Shown piece after piece: positions 34,064 through 42,908 of a stretch of 64,000 nt of DNA. Location: positions 1 through 64,000 of the forward strand of contig DASUTB010000054.1 of assembly GCA_036374835.1 (NCBI GenBank), in the 5' to 3' direction. Source of the stretch: DASUTB01 sp036374835. Its GTDB lineage: Bacteria; Actinomycetota; Actinomycetes; Jiangellales; Jiangellaceae. Position numbers and translations under genes: made by a program. Every line of letters begins with the position of its first letter. Position 1 is the first letter of the stretch. Below the pieces are notes generated by a model. It was not told where the DNA came from and did not search any database. It saw only the letters and a program-made list of their open reading frames with translations.

Positions 34064-35544
34064 CTAGCGTTCTCCTGTTCACCCGATTGTTCGACAGCTT
34101 CGGCCAGCAGCGCTTCGGCCACACTCTCGAGCCCGGCGGCCCGCGATGCCTTGACCAGTACCACGTCCCCCGCGTCGATCTCTTTTCGCAATACGTCGAG
34201 CGCGGCCGCCGCGTCCGGCACCCACGCCGCATGTTTCCCCGACTGTTCCTCCCCCGACCCCTCGGCCGTCCTCGGTGCACCCTCCGGTGCTCGCGCATCA
34301 TCGGCATCCAACTCGCTGGCCGCGCCGGCATGGATGGGACGGGCCTGCTCCCCCACCGCGATCAGCCGGTCGACGCCGAGCCGCACCACCAGGCGACCCA
34401 ACGCGTCATGCTCGGCCGCCGATGTATCGCCGAGCTCGCGCATCTCGCCCAGCACCGCCCACATACGGCGCCCGGTTCCCGTCGCGCCGAGGGCAACCAG
34501 TGCCTTGAGCGCCGCGCGCATCGACTCGGGGTTCGCGTTGTATGCGTCGTTGACGACGGTCACGCCGTCGGGACGGTCGGCGACGGCCATCCGCCACGGC
34601 GACCGGGGGGTGGCCGCACTCAGCGCCGCAGCGACACCGGCCATGTCCAGCTCGAGCGCCCACGCCGCGGCGGCGGTCGCCAGTGCGTTGCTGACCTGGT
34701 GCTCACCGACGAGCTGGAGCGAAACGCGTTCGCTGCCGGCCGGGGTGACGAGGTCGAACGCCGCCCGCCCGCGTTCGTCGAGGCGCACGCGGTCCGCACG
34801 GATGTCCGCGTGGACCGATTCACCGAACATCAGAACACTCGCCTCGGTCAGGCCGGCCATCTGCCGGACGAGAGGGTCGTCCGCGTTGAGCACCGCGGTT
34901 CCCGTCGCCGCGAGCGCCCGCACCAGCTCCGACTTCGCGCGGGCGATCTCGTCCCGCCCGCCGAACTCGCCGACATGCGCGGTTCCGACATTGAGCACGA
35001 TGGCGACCTGCGGCCGGGCGATGCCGCAGAGATACTCGATGTGCCCGGCGCCGCGCGCGCCCATCTCCAGAATCAACGTTCGGGTGGTCTCGTCCGCGGT
35101 CAGCACGGTCAGCGGGACGCCGACTTCCGTGTTGTACGACCCGGTCGGCGCCACGATCGGCCCCCGCGCGGCGAGCACCTGCGCCAGCAGGTCCTTGGTG
35201 GACGTCTTCCCGGACGAGCCGGTCACCGCGACGACGGTCGGGGAGATCCTGGCCAGTGCGGCCGCGGCCAACTCGCCGAGCGCCGCCACCGAGTCCTTCA
35301 CGACGACGGCCGGCACCTCGACCGGGCGCTGCGCCAGCACGGCGACCGCACCGGCGGCCACCGCGGCACCGGCGAAATCGTGCCCGTCGACGCGTTCGCC
35401 GGGAATCGCCACGAAAAGGCCTCCGCGCTGCACACCGCGCGAATCGGCCACCACCGGACCGGTGACCGTCGTTTCCGGGTCGGGCACCGCGTCCAGCCGC
35501 CCGTTGGTGGCCGTGGCGATCTCGGAGAGAGTCAGCGCGATCAC
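34060..35544 (-). CDS. murF: UDP-MurNAc-tripeptide D-alanyl-D-alanine ligase MurF
   Basis: MurF adds D-Ala-D-Ala to complete the pentapeptide. It has 494 residues with the ATP loop VTGSSGKTSTKDL, MGARGAGHIEYL, NVGTAHVGEFGG and NDAYNANPESM. A low-complexity insertion of about 30 residues (acidic, near residues 423-452, APEGAPRTAEGSGEEQSG) lies in the C-terminal domain and is unusual. The GTG at 35544 overlaps the murE stop. Confidence 0.97.
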   Translation of the reverse strand: MIALTLSEIATATNGRLDAVPDPETTVTGPVVADSRGVQRGGLFVAIPGERVDGHDFAGAAVAAGAVAVLAQRPVEVPAVVVKDSVAALGELAAAALARISPTVVAVTGSSGKTSTKDLLAQVLAARGPIVAPTGSYNTEVGVPLTVLTADETTRTLILEMGARGAGHIEYLCGIARPQVAIVLNVGTAHVGEFGGRDEIARAKSELVRALAATGTAVLNADDPLVRQMAGLTEASVLMFGESVHADIRADRVRLDERGRAAFDLVTPAGSERVSLQLVGEHQVSNALATAAAAWALELDMAGVAAALSAATPRSPWRMAVADRPDGVTVVNDAYNANPESMRAALKALVALGATGTGRRMWAVLGEMRELGDTSAAEHDALGRLVVRLGVDRLIAVGEQARPIHAGAASELDADDARAPEGAPRTAEGSGEEQSGKHAAWVPDAAAALDVLRKEIDAGDVVLVKASRAAGLESVAEALLAEAVEQSGEQENAR

Positions 35545-37163
35545 CGGGCGGACTCACCTCCGGCCGAACCGTTTGCGGCCGACGGCGGTTTCCACGCGTC
35601 GAGTGCGGCACGTAGTTCCACGCGGTCGTCGAATGGCACCACGGTGCCTGCCACCTCCTGACCCTGTTCGTGGCCCTTGCCGGCAACGAGGACGGTGTCC
35701 GCTCGTCCCGCAGCGATCTCCACCGCGGCGACGATAGCGGACCGCCGGTCGCCGATCTCGCGCACCTCCGCGGACCCACCGGTCGTCCCGGCGAGGACAC
35801 TACGGCGAATCGCGGCGGGATCCTCCGAACGGGGATTGTCGTCGGTGACGATAACGACGTCGGCCAGGCCGGCGGCGACCGCACCCATCGCCGGGCGCTT
35901 CTCCCGGTCCCGGTCGCCGCCGGCGCCGATCACCACGATGAGCTTGCCCGGAGTCGACGGGCGCAGCGCCTCCAGCACGTTCTGCACCGCATCGGGCGTA
36001 TGCGCGTAGTCCACGACCACCAGGGGCTCGTCGGGGTGTGTCGACCGGACCCGTTCCATCCGCCCCGGCACGCCCTCGCAGGTGCTGATGCCGCGGACGA
36101 CGGCCGCCGCGGCCACGCCTGCAGTCACGAGCAGGATGGTGGCGAGTGCGGCGTTGGCAACGTTGAAATCACCCGGCAGCGGAGCGCTGACACTCAGAAT
36201 TTCACCGTCCCGGCTCGCGAGACGGGTGAGTGTCGACCCGCCGGACGCGGCGACCTCGCGCTCGGTGACCGTCCAGTCCGCGTCCGCCTCGGTACCGGTG
36301 GCTGCGGTCGCGATGGTGACGACCGGCACGGTCGCTCGATCCACCAACCGCCGTCCCCACACATCGTCGACACACACCACGCCGCGCCGCGCCCGCTCCG
36401 CGGTGAACAGGCCCGCCTTGGTCGTGAAGTACTCCTCCAGGTCGCGGTGGAAGTCCAGGTGATCCTGGGACAGGTTCGTGAAGCCGGCAACGTCGAACAC
36501 GATGCCGTCGACCCGCCCGTAGGCCAGCGCGTGGCTCGAGACCTCCATCACACACGCCGTGACGCCACGTTCGCGCATGGCCGCGAGCAGTGCGTGCACA
36601 TCCGTCGCCTCCGGTGTGGTCCGCACGCTGCGAACGCGGGTGCCGGCGACGAGCGTCTCCACGGTGCCGATCAGCCCGGTCTCATGCCCCGCGGCGCGCA
36701 GCCCGGCCTCGACCAGGTAGCTCGTAGTCGTCTTGCCGTTGGTGCCGGTCACGCCGATCATCAGCAGGTCGGCCGCGGGATCGCGGTAGATACGGGCGGA
36801 GACCTCGCCGAGACGCGTGCGCGGGTTTTCGCTGACCAGCACCGGGACACCGACACCGCCGAGTTGCTCGGCACCTGCCGGGTCGGTCCAGATCGCGGCC
36901 GCACCGGCGTCCGCCGCCTGCCGGCCAAACCGGGCGCCGTGGGTGTTCGCGCCCGGCAACGCGGCATACAGGTCGCCGGGTCGCACCTGCCGCGAATCGT
37001 GTGTGATACCGGTCAGCGCCGCGTCAGCGATCGGCTTCGCGTCCCCCGCGATCTGAGCGTCGAGCAGCGCCGCGATCTCATGCAACCGGCGCGGGTCAAC
37101 CCGCTCAGGACGAATCGGCACGTCCGAGAGGTTACTGGAGCCGGACCTGCGTGGGTTCGTCAC
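35541..37163 (-). CDS. murE: UDP-MurNAc-tripeptide synthetase MurE, meso-diaminopimelate type
   Basis: MurE adds the third residue of the stem peptide. It has 540 residues with TGTNGKTTTSYL, SSHALAYGRVDG, NLSQDHLDFH and VVDYAHTPDA. The motif DNPRSEDP is diagnostic of enzymes that use meso-diaminopimelate instead of lysine, which agrees with dapF in the same window. The GTG at 37163 follows AGGAGG by five bases; a GTG seven codons upstream has no site. It is 41 bases after ftsI. Confidence 0.97.
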   Translation of the reverse strand: MTNPRRSGSSNLSDVPIRPERVDPRRLHEIAALLDAQIAGDAKPIADAALTGITHDSRQVRPGDLYAALPGANTHGARFGRQAADAGAAAIWTDPAGAEQLGGVGVPVLVSENPRTRLGEVSARIYRDPAADLLMIGVTGTNGKTTTSYLVEAGLRAAGHETGLIGTVETLVAGTRVRSVRTTPEATDVHALLAAMRERGVTACVMEVSSHALAYGRVDGIVFDVAGFTNLSQDHLDFHRDLEEYFTTKAGLFTAERARRGVVCVDDVWGRRLVDRATVPVVTIATAATGTEADADWTVTEREVAASGGSTLTRLASRDGEILSVSAPLPGDFNVANAALATILLVTAGVAAAAVVRGISTCEGVPGRMERVRSTHPDEPLVVVDYAHTPDAVQNVLEALRPSTPGKLIVVIGAGGDRDREKRPAMGAVAAGLADVVIVTDDNPRSEDPAAIRRSVLAGTTGGSAEVREIGDRRSAIVAAVEIAAGRADTVLVAGKGHEQGQEVAGTVVPFDDRVELRAALDAWKPPSAANGSAGGESAR

Positions 37164-37204
37164 CCGCACCTCCTGGCGCCGCACGCTGCGTCCCCACGCG
37201 TGGG

Positions 37205-39427
37205 CTAGCCCGCCGTCAGCGGCGGAAGGTCGGGCGGCTCGGAGCCGGACGGCGCGATACCCATCGTCTGCAGGGTGAACCCCATCACGTCCTGAAAAAC
37301 CGGCCCGGCGAGCGTCCCGCCGGAGTTGCCGTTCTTCGGATCGAGTAGCGACACCGCGACCGCGAACCGCGGATTTTCGACGGGAGCGAAGCCGACGAAC
37401 GATGCGTTGTAGTCGGCGTAGCAGCCGCAGCCGGGATCGATTCGCTGTGCGGTTCCGGTCTTACCGGCCACCCGGTAGCCGTCAACACCGACGTTGCGCC
37501 CGGTACCGTCCGGACCCATCGCCGTCTCCAGCATCGTCGTCACGGCCGCCGCCGCCTCCTCACTGATCACGCGGGACGGCTCGCCGGTCGGGCTGATGTC
37601 CTCCCGCTCACCGTCCTCGGTCATGGTCGCCGAGACGAGTTTCGGCGGCATCCGCACGCCGCCGTTGGCGATGGTGGCATACGCCGAGGCGAGCTGAACG
37701 GTCGTCACCGAAATGCCCTGCCCGAACGCGGCGTAGTCCCGATCGAGGCCGCTCCACTGCTCCGGCAACCGGCCGCCGGCTTCGGCGGGCAGGCCGAGGC
37801 CGAGTGCGGTCCCGAAGCCGAAGCGTCGGACATAGTCGCCGAACACCTCCGCGTCCACGCGTTCGGCGGCCAGGATCGAACCCACGTTGCTCGACCTGGC
37901 GACGATTCCAGACAGCGTGAACTGTTCCGGACCGTGATCCCAGTAGTCGTTCACGACCTCGCTGCCACGGCTCAGGTTGTCCGGGACGGTGAATGCCGTC
38001 CTCGGCCCGGCCATGCCCTGATCCACGACCGCCGCCATCGTGATGGCCTTGAACACCGACCCCGGCTCGTAGACCTCTTCGACCACCCGGTTGCCGCGTT
38101 CGCCGGTCTCGGTCGCTCCCGGTCTTTCCGGGTCGACGACCGGCGCGGTCGCCATGGCCAGGATCTCACCGGTGTACACGTCCATCACCACGACGTTGCC
38201 GCCGGCTGCATTCGCCGACGCCACGGCATCTGCGATGGCATTTTCGGCGTACCACTGGATGTCCCGGTCGAGGGTCAGCTGCAAGCTCTGCCCGGCGGTC
38301 GGCTCGTCCCGGTTGCCGGAGCCGAGCGGGATACGCACATCCGTCCTCGTGGCCTGGTAGGTCATCGACCCGTCCTCGCCGGCGAGCAGGTTCTGGCTGG
38401 CCAGCTCCAGGCCGGCAAGGCCGTTGCCGTCGGCGCCGGTGAACCCCAGCACGTTGCCGGCCACCGCGCCGGACGGGTAGATCCGCTCGGACGCCGGCTC
38501 GGCGAAGATGCCGGCGAGATCGTGGTCCTTGATCTCGTTCCACGCGTCCGGAGCGACGCTCTTGGCCAGGTAGTGGTACCGGCTGTCCCCGGTCAGTTCT
38601 CGCTGCAGAATCGCCGCGTCCTTGTCGAGGATCGGAGCAAGCTCCAGCGCGTACGCGGCGACGTTACCGGCCTCGGTGACCACCTGCTGGTCGGCGATGA
38701 TGTCGACCGCATCGACCGACTGCGCCAGCACCTTGCCATTGCGATCCACGATCGCACCACGTTGAGCCGGGAGCACGACATCACGCACGTTGATCCCGCT
38801 GGCCGCTTCGGCGAACCGGGACGCCTCGAAACCCTGCAGCTGGACGACCCGGCCCACGAGAAGCGACACGAGCACGCAGATCAGCAGGAACGAGACCCGG
38901 AGCCGGCGGCGCGGATCGGCCAGCCGCACGACACGTGGCGGACGGGGTGGGCGGCGCGGCCGGGCGGTTCTGGACTGCGCGACTTGGCGGCGGGGGTCGT
39001 CCTGTTCCGGTCTTCTCGCGGGACGGCCGGCGCCTTGCGTCCGTCCACCGCCACCCCAAGCTCGCGGGCCCGTCGCCCGCGTGGGCGCTGACGCGGCGGC
39101 CGTGGTGCGTGGCGCCCGCGACTTCGACGGCTGCCGTTTACCCGACCGCGCCGCAGCGTTGCCGCCGGCGGGTGGACGATTGCCTCGCGACCGGGACGCC
39201 TGCGCCGACTTACCTCCCTGCGATGGACGGCCACCCTGCGCCGACTTACCTCCCTGGGACGGACGGCCACCCTGCGGCGAACGGCCGTTTCTCGACCGCG
39301 GCACCTGCGCCGAACCGGTCGACGCCGCACGAGCGCTGCCCGGCGCCGAACCCGAGCGCCCGGCCCTCGTACCGCCGCGGACGGGACGATCGCCACCACC
39401 CGGTCGTGTGCCACGGGACTGCGTCAT
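37205..39427 (-). CDS. ftsI: Septal transpeptidase FtsI (class B PBP3) with long basic N-terminus
   Basis: FtsI cross-links septal peptidoglycan. It has 740 residues. The first about 175 are disordered, rich in Arg, Ser, Gly and Pro, with a duplicated 12-residue unit near 49-78. One helix follows (about 179-195, VSFLLICVLVSLLVG), then the pedestal domain and the transpeptidase with SxxK in PGSVFKAIT, SxN in SSNVG and KTGT in AGKTGTAQ. The ATG at 39427 overlaps the ftsL stop (ATGA). The cytoplasmic extension is much longer than in Gram-negative FtsI; long tails occur in actinobacterial homologues. Confidence 0.97.
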   Translation of the reverse strand: MTQSRGTRPGGGDRPVRGGTRAGRSGSAPGSARAASTGSAQVPRSRNGRSPQGGRPSQGGKSAQGGRPSQGGKSAQASRSRGNRPPAGGNAAARSGKRQPSKSRAPRTTAAASAPTRATGPRAWGGGGRTQGAGRPARRPEQDDPRRQVAQSRTARPRRPPRPPRVVRLADPRRRLRVSFLLICVLVSLLVGRVVQLQGFEASRFAEAASGINVRDVVLPAQRGAIVDRNGKVLAQSVDAVDIIADQQVVTEAGNVAAYALELAPILDKDAAILQRELTGDSRYHYLAKSVAPDAWNEIKDHDLAGIFAEPASERIYPSGAVAGNVLGFTGADGNGLAGLELASQNLLAGEDGSMTYQATRTDVRIPLGSGNRDEPTAGQSLQLTLDRDIQWYAENAIADAVASANAAGGNVVVMDVYTGEILAMATAPVVDPERPGATETGERGNRVVEEVYEPGSVFKAITMAAVVDQGMAGPRTAFTVPDNLSRGSEVVNDYWDHGPEQFTLSGIVARSSNVGSILAAERVDAEVFGDYVRRFGFGTALGLGLPAEAGGRLPEQWSGLDRDYAAFGQGISVTTVQLASAYATIANGGVRMPPKLVSATMTEDGEREDISPTGEPSRVISEEAAAAVTTMLETAMGPDGTGRNVGVDGYRVAGKTGTAQRIDPGCGCYADYNASFVGFAPVENPRFAVAVSLLDPKNGNSGGTLAGPVFQDVMGFTLQTMGIAPSGSEPPDLPPLTAG

Positions 39428-39795
39428 GGCGAAACCTCGCGCGAAACCTCCAGAAACCGCCGGTCCTCGGCTGGGACCATGCCGAGCTGCTCCGCCCGCA
39501 GGGCCAGTTCGTCGGGCGCGGCCTGCTGTGCGATGTCGTGCAGCAGTGCCGTTTCGGTCGCACGCAGTTCCTGGGCACGTTGCTCCAAGTCGCGCAGCTC
39601 GAACGAACCCTGCTGCAGCGACGAGCTGATCAGCAGTAGGCCGATCAGGCCGACCCCGAGAATGGTCAGTACAAGGGCGACGAACGGCGCCCGCGGAGCC
39701 GTCGCCACCGCCTGGACGACCCGCAGCCGTGGCCGATTCCCTGCCGGTGCCGGCGATGCCGTCTTGGCCGTGTTGCCTGCGTTGACCGCACTCAT
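39424..39795 (-). CDS. ftsL: Division protein FtsL (by position and topology)
   Basis: A 123-residue bitopic protein with a short basic cytoplasmic part, one helix (about 38-60) and a leucine-zipper-like coiled coil (QGSFELRDLEQRAQELRATETALLHDI). It ends with the LGMVPAEDRRFLEV segment typical of FtsL/FtsB-like proteins. It lies between rsmH and ftsI with ATGA overlaps on both sides. Sequence conservation in this family is low, so the call rests on synteny and topology. Confidence 0.88.
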   Translation of the reverse strand: MSAVNAGNTAKTASPAPAGNRPRLRVVQAVATAPRAPFVALVLTILGVGLIGLLLISSSLQQGSFELRDLEQRAQELRATETALLHDIAQQAAPDELALRAEQLGMVPAEDRRFLEVSREVSP

Positions 39796-40748
39796 GCCGC
39801 CTCCCGGATTCGCTCGGCCGCGCGCAGTTTGGCCGGAGCCGCACGGGGGTTGTCCTCGATTTCGGTTTCGCTCGGTTCTTCGGCGCCTCTGGTGAGCAGC
39901 CGCAGCGTCGGCCGGTGCTCGGGTGGCACGACGGGTAGATCACGTGGTGCGGTGCTCGTCGCGTAACGCCGCAGCGCCTGCTTGACGATCCGGTCCTCCA
40001 AGGAGTGGTATGCAAGCACGACGATCCGCCCGCCGAGCGCGAGTGCATCGATCGCCGCCGGAACTGCCCGCCGCAACACGTCGAGCTCACCGTTGACCTC
40101 GATGCGCAACGCCTGGAATGTCCGCTTGGCGGGGTGTCCGCCGGTGCGTTGCGACGCCGCCGGAATGGCGTCTCGCAGCAACTCCACGAGCCGGGCGCTC
40201 GACGAGAACGGCTCGCGTTCGCGCTCCCGGACGATCGCAGCGGCGATGCGCTTGGCGAAGCGCTCCTCGCCGTACTCACGCAGGATCCGAGTCAGCTCGC
40301 GCGCGTCATAGGTGTTCAGGACGTCGGCGGCGCTCACTCCGGACGTGGCGTCCATCCGCATGTCCAGTGGCGCGTCGTACGAGTAGGCGAACCCGCGGTC
40401 GGCGGTGTCAAGCTGCAGCGACGACACACCGAGATCGAACAGGACCCCGTGGACGCGGTGCAGACCCAACGACTGCAGCGCGCGCGGTAGCTCGTCGTAG
40501 ACCCGGTGCACCAGCTCGACGCGGCCGTGGAATCTGGCCAGCCGCTCACCGGCGAGTTCGAGCGCGTCCGGATCACGATCAAGACCGACCAGGCGGGCGT
40601 CCGGGCATCGCTCCAGCAGCGCCTCTGCGTGGCCGCCAAGACCGAGCGTCGCGTCGACCAGGATCGAATCCGGTGTCGATAGTGCCGGTTCGAGCAGGTC
40701 GACGACCCGCTCCAGCATCACCGGCACATGGTGTCCCCACTGCTGCAT
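39792..40748 (-). CDS. rsmH: 16S rRNA (cytosine1402-N4)-methyltransferase RsmH
   Basis: RsmH (MraW) N4-methylates C1402 in the ribosomal P site. It has 318 residues: GHHVPVMLERVVDLL at the start, the SAM motif DATLGLGGHAEALL, GLDRDPDAL, the DLGVSSLQLD block and LAYHSLEDRIVKQ near the end. The ATG at 40748 follows a GGGGG site. An in-frame extension to 40814 is not conserved. It is 245 bases after mraZ. Confidence 0.97.
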   Translation of the reverse strand: MQQWGHHVPVMLERVVDLLEPALSTPDSILVDATLGLGGHAEALLERCPDARLVGLDRDPDALELAGERLARFHGRVELVHRVYDELPRALQSLGLHRVHGVLFDLGVSSLQLDTADRGFAYSYDAPLDMRMDATSGVSAADVLNTYDARELTRILREYGEERFAKRIAAAIVREREREPFSSSARLVELLRDAIPAASQRTGGHPAKRTFQALRIEVNGELDVLRRAVPAAIDALALGGRIVVLAYHSLEDRIVKQALRRYATSTAPRDLPVVPPEHRPTLRLLTRGAEEPSETEIEDNPRAAPAKLRAAERIREAA

Positions 40749-40823
40749 TGCATCCGCCCCCTTTCTTTCGCCCGCCTGACGTACGTACGGCCAGGTCCCC
40801 GCCCGCTCTGGCAAACTCGCCGG

Positions 40824-40889
40824 CTCAAAGCGGCGGAAGCGCCAGCTCTAAGCGGCGGGGGCGCCAGCTCTAAGCGGCGGGGGCGCCTG
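40824..40889. repeat. Three tandem 22-bp repeats between mraZ and rsmH
   Basis: Three consecutive 22-base units, each of the form CTC(A/T)AAGCGGCGG followed by (AA/GG)GCGCC(A/T)G, fill 40824-40889. The gap between mraZ and rsmH is 245 bases. Each unit carries GGCGCC-like dyads. Function is unknown; a protein-binding or mRNA-processing array and simple slippage are both possible. Confidence 0.9.
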
Positions 40890-40993
40890 GCACCGGGGAA
40901 GGTGCGCCAGCCACCCCGCTGAGCGGGCTGGAGACCTCGCCGTACGTCCGTCCACAGGGGTCACAGCCGCGTCGCGCCTGCTAGCTCGCGGCC

Positions 40994-41425
40994 CTAGAAG
41001 ATCCCGGGCAGCACCTCCTCGGAAATGTCGGCGAACATCGGCTCCTTCTCCGCCTGGTACGACTCCCATGCGCTCGTGGACCAGATCTCCACTCGGGTCA
41101 TGGCGCCGACGACGGTGCACTCGCGATCCAGGCCGGCGTACTCCCGCAATGCCGGCGGAATCGTCACCCGGCCCTGCTTGTCGGGAACCTCGGCGGTCGC
41201 GCCGGCCGCGAGCATCCGGGCGAAGTCGCGGGTGCCCTTGTGGGTGAACGGCGCCGCCCGCAGCTGCTCGGTGAACTGCGCGAACTCGGCCTCGGGCCAC
41301 ACATACAAACAGCGCTCCTGCCCCCGTGTGATCACAACGCCCTCCGCCAACGCGTCCCGGAACTTTGCCGGGAGAAAGAGCCGCCCCTTGTCGTCGAGCC
41401 GGGGGGTGTGCGTGCCGAGAAACAC
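40994..41425 (-). CDS. mraZ: Transcriptional regulator MraZ
   Basis: MraZ is an AbrB-like DNA-binding protein that controls the dcw operon from direct repeats upstream of its own gene. It has 143 residues with two SpoVT/AbrB-type modules: FLGTHTPRLDDKGRLFLPAKFR and, in the second half, EVPDKQGRVTIPPALREYAG. The first GTG at 41425 follows a GGAGG site. The five-box operator immediately upstream supports autoregulation. Confidence 0.97.
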   Translation of the reverse strand: MFLGTHTPRLDDKGRLFLPAKFRDALAEGVVITRGQERCLYVWPEAEFAQFTEQLRAAPFTHKGTRDFARMLAAGATAEVPDKQGRVTIPPALREYAGLDRECTVVGAMTRVEIWSTSAWESYQAEKEPMFADISEEVLPGIF

Positions 41426-41471
41426 GGCCCCACCTCCGTTCGGCTCTGCCGACAGTCAGACTGCCCTTACT

Positions 41472-41515
41472 CCATCTTCCGCCACTGTACTCCACAACAC
41501 CCCACTCGCAACCAC
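41472..41515 (-). promoter_or_regulatory. mraZ: MraZ operator: five boxes at exact 10-bp spacing
   Basis: On the minus strand GTGG occurs with its first base at 41515, 41505, 41495 and 41485, and ATGG at 41475, each ten bases apart with six-base spacers. Direct G-rich repeats spaced ten bases apart upstream of mraZ are the known binding sites of the MraZ ring. The array lies 47-90 bases before the mraZ start. Confidence 0.85.
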
Positions 41516-41808
41516 TTTCACTCCCTTTTCACCCCTCGGCGCGCCACCCCGCGCTGTTTCGAGTGCGGCGAGGATGACGACGACGGCAATCTCGATCGGC
41601 GGAAATCACTGCGATCCGGATCCCGGCCGATGCGATACGGGCGGACTTTGAACTCGTCCCCAGAGTCCGAACGTGCCGCACTCAGACGGACAAACCCGTC
41701 CTTGACCTGATCGAGACCCCCTAGGACTCGTAAACGTGACGGACATTTGTCAGACTCAGGAAAGGTGTAAGACGCGGCCGACGCACCGCAGCAGCAGGAG
41801 GAACCTAC

Positions 41809-42831
41809 GTGGCAAGCAGCCTTATCCCACCGAACGATGCCCATCCGGCGGTCGCACCGGCCAGCGGACCAGAGGGCCTAACCGAACTCACTGAGACCGC
41901 GAACCGCATTCAGGCCGCCGTCGGAACGGTGATCGAGGGGAAGCCGGCTGCGATCAAGCTCGCGCTGACCGTCTTGCTCGCCGAGGGCCACCTACTCATC
42001 GAGGACGTACCCGGCGTCGGCAAGACGATGCTCGCCAAGTCGCTCGCCCGATCGATCGATTGCTCGGTTCAGCGCGTCCAGTTCACGCCCGATCTCATGC
42101 CGAGCGATCTGACCGGCGTGTCGGTGTTCAATCAGCAGACCCGCGATTTCGACTTCAAGCCAGGTGGCATCTTCGCCAACATCGTGGTCGGTGACGAGAT
42201 CAATCGGGCATCCCCGAAGACACAGTCCGCGCTCCTCGAAGCCATGGAGGAGCGCCAGGTGACGGTCGATCGCACCACCTACCACCTCGACCCGCCGTTT
42301 ATGGTCGTCGCCACGCAGAACCCGATCGAGATGGAAGGCACGTACCCGCTGCCGGAGGCGCAGCGGGACCGCTTCATGATCAGGCTGTCGATGGGATACC
42401 CGGATATGGGCGACGAGATCGACATGCTCAGCACCCACGGCGGCGCCGAGCAGAGCTCGCTGGACACGCTCGAGCCGGTCACCGACGGTACACACGTCGC
42501 AAAGCTCGTCGAGATCGTCCGTGGGATCCATGTGTCGCCCGCGGTGAAGAACTACGCGGTCAGCCTGGCGGACGCGACCCGACGCTCCCCCGACCTACGC
42601 CTCGGCGCGTCGCCACGAGCCACCTTGCACCTGATCAAGGCGGCAAAGGCGTGGGCCGCCTTGAACAACCGCGAATACGTCCTTCCGGACGACATCCAGC
42701 ACCTGGCCACTGCTGTCCTCTCGCACCGGCTCCTTCCGACCGCCGATGCGCAGATCGGCCAGCGAAACGTGGAAGGCATCATCGCCACGCTGGTGAGCAA
42801 GATTGCCGTTCCCGATGCGACGCGTTCCTGA
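41809..42831 (+). CDS. MoxR-family AAA+ ATPase
   Basis: A 340-residue MoxR ATPase, a chaperone-type AAA+ protein thought to mature or activate partners encoded next to it. Walker A is PGVGKTMLAK, Walker B GDEINRASPKTQSALLEAM, with VVATQNPIEMEGTYPLPEAQ and the LGASPRATLHL sensor 2 region. The GTG at 41809 has a GGAGG site eight bases upstream. It starts a three-gene operon with a DUF58 protein and a transglutaminase, divergent from mraZ. The 383-base gap upstream holds the MraZ operator and no other gene. Confidence 0.94.
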   Translation: MASSLIPPNDAHPAVAPASGPEGLTELTETANRIQAAVGTVIEGKPAAIKLALTVLLAEGHLLIEDVPGVGKTMLAKSLARSIDCSVQRVQFTPDLMPSDLTGVSVFNQQTRDFDFKPGGIFANIVVGDEINRASPKTQSALLEAMEERQVTVDRTTYHLDPPFMVVATQNPIEMEGTYPLPEAQRDRFMIRLSMGYPDMGDEIDMLSTHGGAEQSSLDTLEPVTDGTHVAKLVEIVRGIHVSPAVKNYAVSLADATRRSPDLRLGASPRATLHLIKAAKAWAALNNREYVLPDDIQHLATAVLSHRLLPTADAQIGQRNVEGIIATLVSKIAVPDATRS

Positions 42832-42908
42832 TTCCCGAAGGTTCGGCCGCCCACCGAGCAGCGCCTGGCTCCGGCTGGTACCGGACAGCCACGGGAAGTG
42901 GTGATCCG

